From Akkermansiaceae bacterium (GTDB taxonomy: Bacteria; Verrucomicrobiota; Verrucomicrobiia; Verrucomicrobiales; Akkermansiaceae): a DNA stretch of 6,545 nucleotides. The DNA lies in contig JAQGPE010000311.1 of the NCBI GenBank assembly GCA_028293225.1, positions 1 to 6,545 on the forward strand, written 5' to 3'. The notes under the pieces were generated by a model, which was not told the DNA's origin, ran no database searches, and saw nothing but the letters and a program-made list of their open reading frames with translations. Position 1 is the stretch's first letter. Each line of letters opens with the position of its first letter. Below, piece after piece: positions 4,238-6,545 of this stretch. A program made the translations under genes and the position numbers.

Positions 4238-6545
4238 ATGCCCCCCGCGTTCCCCCCATACCTGATGGCAGGTGCCCTGGCCTGTGCCGTCGTGTCAATC
4301 TTCGCCCTTTTGGCGAGGTGGGGGAAACGCAGTCTGCGATGTCCGGCCGGGTGGGCGGCCGCCTCCTCGAAAGAGCCGCCGCCGGATGTCCTCGCAGAAC
4401 TCTCGCCGTGGCTGGCCCGGCTGGCTCACTTCGGCTTCCGTTCCGTCCTTCTCCAGCGCTCACTGAGCGCCGCCCACGCCGAGGGCTATCGCTGGTTGCT
4501 GGTCAACGAATCCGAACGGACCTTCGCCACGCTCGACCGGCTGATCGCCGCCAGCGGCAGCACCTATCCGCAGGTCGAGCTGACCTTCTTCACCTCCGAG
4601 CCCACCGGAACGCTCCACGTCACGGCGGATCGCCGCGGTTTCCGGCATTTTCCCTTCTATTGGTCGCTCATTCAGAAGCGTTTCCGCAAGGTGGAGACCC
4701 AGTGGCGGGAGCATCTGGATGCTCTCCCGGCACTGGAGCGCCGCCATTTGCCCGCCGCCGGAACGCTGGCCTCTCTCCTGGCTTCCGATGAGTCCGCCCG
4801 CCACGCCGCCTATCTCGAAGGAGGCGGCTATGTGGCCACCGACGGCCAGGTCCTGAAACCCCGCCTGCGCCTGCTGCCCCGCCTCGTCGGGGATCTTTTC
4901 CGCGGCGGCAGCCGGTCCCGCCTGTCCCGTCGCGACGTCTCCCTGCCGGATCGCCGCGGGCTGGAGGCTCCCCCGCCGCCGGTGTCGATCGAGGAGGCCG
5001 TCGAGCGCGATCTCAGCCGCTACCGCAGCCTCTCCTCCACTCACCGCCCAGGGGATTTCATCCGCCGCTGGGTCATGGTCGCCACCACGCTGGCTGCCCT
5101 CACGCTGCTCTTCGGCCGCGACCGGCCGCAGCAGACGCTCATCACCGTCGCCGGCCTGTGCGCGATCCATGAGTTCGGCCACTGGCTGGCCATGCGCCTG
5201 CTGCGTTTCCGCGGCCTGTATCCGGTCTTCATTCCCTTTTCCGGTGACATCGATCGCGCCCGCAAGCTGCATGCCCCGGCATGGCAGCATCTCGCGGTCC
5301 TGCTGGCGGGTCCGCTGCCAGGCCTGCTGTTCGGGTTGGGGGTGTTTGCCAGGGTGTTGATGCATCACGAGATTCCGGCCTGGCTGCTGGATGCCGCCGG
5401 CCTTTCCCTCGTGCTGAATGGCTTCCACCTGCTGCCCTTCCTGCCCCTGGACGGCGGGCGCATCGCCGACCTGCTTTTCTTCCGCGATCTGCCATGGCTG
5501 CGGCCCGTTTTCACGATCTTTTCCGGCCTGGCGGCGCTGACCGGCTCGCTGGCGCTGAAATCCCGCCTCATGCGCCAGGTGGCCTTCACGCTCTTCGGTA
5601 GTCTGATCTGGGATCTCCGCACCATCGAAGTGGTCCGCGGCGCCCGCAAGATCGCCTGGGCCGGCGAGCTGAGCGACGAGGACGAGGCTCTGCGCCGCGC
5701 CTTCCGCAGTGTCCGCGAGGAGGGCAATTCCAGCTTCGTCGGCAGCTACGGCTGGCACTACAAGGTCGACGCCATGCTCGCGGAGGTCCTGCGCCGCCGC
5801 CCGCGTTTTGGCACCCGTCTGCTGGGAGGCGGCCTCTACGTTACGGCCGGTCTTCTGCCGCTGGCGGCGGTGGCTGCCCTGGCGATTCTCCCGGTGGCTC
5901 CGCTCAGCGTTCATCACGATGAGCCGGATCTGGTGAAACAGTTCCGCGATGTTTTTCCCGTCGAGGGCGACGCGGCGGTCAATCCCTCGCCGATTGCCGA
6001 ACTGGACCACCTGACCCAGCAATTGCGCACTCATGGCGCACCGCTGTCCGATATTTCGCATGAAGAGGCCCGCCGTCAGGTGGCCGGGCGGATCCTGCCG
6101 GTCATTTCCGAGCCTCTCGACAAACTCAATTGGGCCGACGCGGGCATCATGCTCCGGCGCGGCGAACTGGCCTCTGCGACCGTCTCGCTGTGGCTGGAGG
6201 TGCTCTCGGGCCAGATGGAAGCCGCCTGCGTGGGCGGTCGCGACGAGGAGGCGGTCCGCCGCTCGGAAGTGATTCTGCATGCCGTGGCCATGATCGAGCC
6301 GTCGCCGTCCTTGGCCGACCGCGAACGCTGCCAGGATGCCGAGCAGCGCGCGCTGGCGGTCATCGAGCAGGAAAGCGCCGCCGGGCAGATCGAGCTCAAG
6401 CGCCTTCGCGCCATCGGCGACCGCATCAATCTCCTCAACAAGGAGCCCCTCCCTGAGGTGGACAACTACCTGCTGGTCCAGGCCTGGGTTCAGCAGCGCC
6501 AGGCCGAAGCCCTGCGCAAACTGAAGGACAGCCCGAAGTGGGACA
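4238..6545 (+). CDS. Large multi-pass membrane zinc protease, site-2 protease (M50) type; 3' end missing
   Basis: At least 769 residues, open to the right edge. Site-2 proteases cut membrane-embedded substrates. The zinc site is visible: HEFGH at residues 311-315 inside a hydrophobic helix, and N394 to LDGGR (404-408), whose D405 is the expected third ligand, 90 residues later as in the family. FIPFSGD (331-337) and AGPLPG (357-362) between them also fit M50 core topology. Hydrophobic segments lie near 8-28, 279-294, 297-320, 351-374, 380-402, 423-442, 443-455 and 528-552. The domains are unusual: about 245 polar residues (29-275) separate the first membrane segment from the core, and over 210 soluble residues follow the last, with charged helical, possibly coiled-coil sequence from about 670. 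I see no PDZ or CBS motif, so it is not a standard RseP or SpoIVFB. The substrate is unknown. Its own promoter and the upstream terminator separate it from tsf. Confidence 0.88.
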   Translation, partial: MPPAFPPYLMAGALACAVVSIFALLARWGKRSLRCPAGWAAASSKEPPPDVLAELSPWLARLAHFGFRSVLLQRSLSAAHAEGYRWLLVNESERTFATLDRLIAASGSTYPQVELTFFTSEPTGTLHVTADRRGFRHFPFYWSLIQKRFRKVETQWREHLDALPALERRHLPAAGTLASLLASDESARHAAYLEGGGYVATDGQVLKPRLRLLPRLVGDLFRGGSRSRLSRRDVSLPDRRGLEAPPPPVSIEEAVERDLSRYRSLSSTHRPGDFIRRWVMVATTLAALTLLFGRDRPQQTLITVAGLCAIHEFGHWLAMRLLRFRGLYPVFIPFSGDIDRARKLHAPAWQHLAVLLAGPLPGLLFGLGVFARVLMHHEIPAWLLDAAGLSLVLNGFHLLPFLPLDGGRIADLLFFRDLPWLRPVFTIFSGLAALTGSLALKSRLMRQVAFTLFGSLIWDLRTIEVVRGARKIAWAGELSDEDEALRRAFRSVREEGNSSFVGSYGWHYKVDAMLAEVLRRRPRFGTRLLGGGLYVTAGLLPLAAVAALAILPVAPLSVHHDEPDLVKQFRDVFPVEGDAAVNPSPIAELDHLTQQLRTHGAPLSDISHEEARRQVAGRILPVISEPLDKLNWADAGIMLRRGELASATVSLWLEVLSGQMEAACVGGRDEEAVRRSEVILHAVAMIEPSPSLADRERCQDAEQRALAVIEQESAAGQIELKRLRAIGDRINLLNKEPLPEVDNYLLVQAWVQQRQAEALRKLKDSPKWD

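Noticed and set aside
4460..6280. 606-codon open frame on the minus strand opposite the M50 gene
   Set aside because: It runs in the exactly codon-matched antisense frame, where stops arise only if the plus gene uses TTA, CTA or TCA, which this GC-rich DNA avoids. The plus frame carries the HEFGH and LDGGR motifs and membrane segments; the antisense product is a Gln/Gly/Ala/His-rich composition with no recognisable domain.
4238..6545. The M50 gene as rseP, which lies downstream of tsf in some bacteria
   Set aside because: RseP is about 450 residues with its HExxH near the N-terminus and PDZ domains between the catalytic segments. Here HExxH is at residue 311, the protein exceeds 769 residues and no PDZ signature is visible.

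Overview
The window looks like chromosomal DNA from a GC-rich bacterium. Codon third positions are strongly G/C, and genes on both strands avoid TTA, CTA and TCA codons. The S2 and EF-Ts sequences, a short rpsB-tsf unit and degenerate 'GCGAAT'-type intergenic repeats make me lean towards Verrucomicrobiota or a relative. That placement is inferred from memory of these families and was not tested.

Layout. (1) Bases 1-1698, minus strand: the 5' part of a long gene for an exported, apparently mostly helical protein that I do not recognise; it runs off the left edge. (2) Bases 1699-2379: a non-coding region of about 680 bp between this gene and the divergently transcribed rpsB. It holds a degenerate tandem array with a 98-99 bp period (1867-2147), a second short repeat motif (2163-2197), a weak candidate rpsB promoter and a small hairpin just before the rpsB start. 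(3) Bases 2380-4015, plus strand: rpsB (ribosomal protein S2) and tsf (elongation factor Ts), separated by a 79-base gap that contains a terminator-like hairpin with a U-tract. A very strong intrinsic terminator (4063-4094) closes the unit. (4) Bases 4096-4237: an intergenic region with an AT-rich promoter island. (5) Bases 4238-6545, plus strand: a large multi-pass membrane protease of the site-2 protease (M50) type, cut by the right edge after 769 codons.

rpsB and tsf are the conserved translation pair. S2 is needed for a functional 30S subunit and EF-Ts recharges EF-Tu; the intergenic hairpin would let the cell make less tsf than rpsB message. The M50 gene has its own promoter and probably a separate role in membrane proteolysis or signalling. 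Nothing visible links the minus-strand exported protein to it. I see no tRNA, rRNA, CRISPR array, insertion sequence or phage gene. The less ordinary material is the 98-99 bp tandem array, the rpsB-tsf attenuator-like element, the unusual size and N-terminal design of the M50 protein, and the unassigned exported protein.
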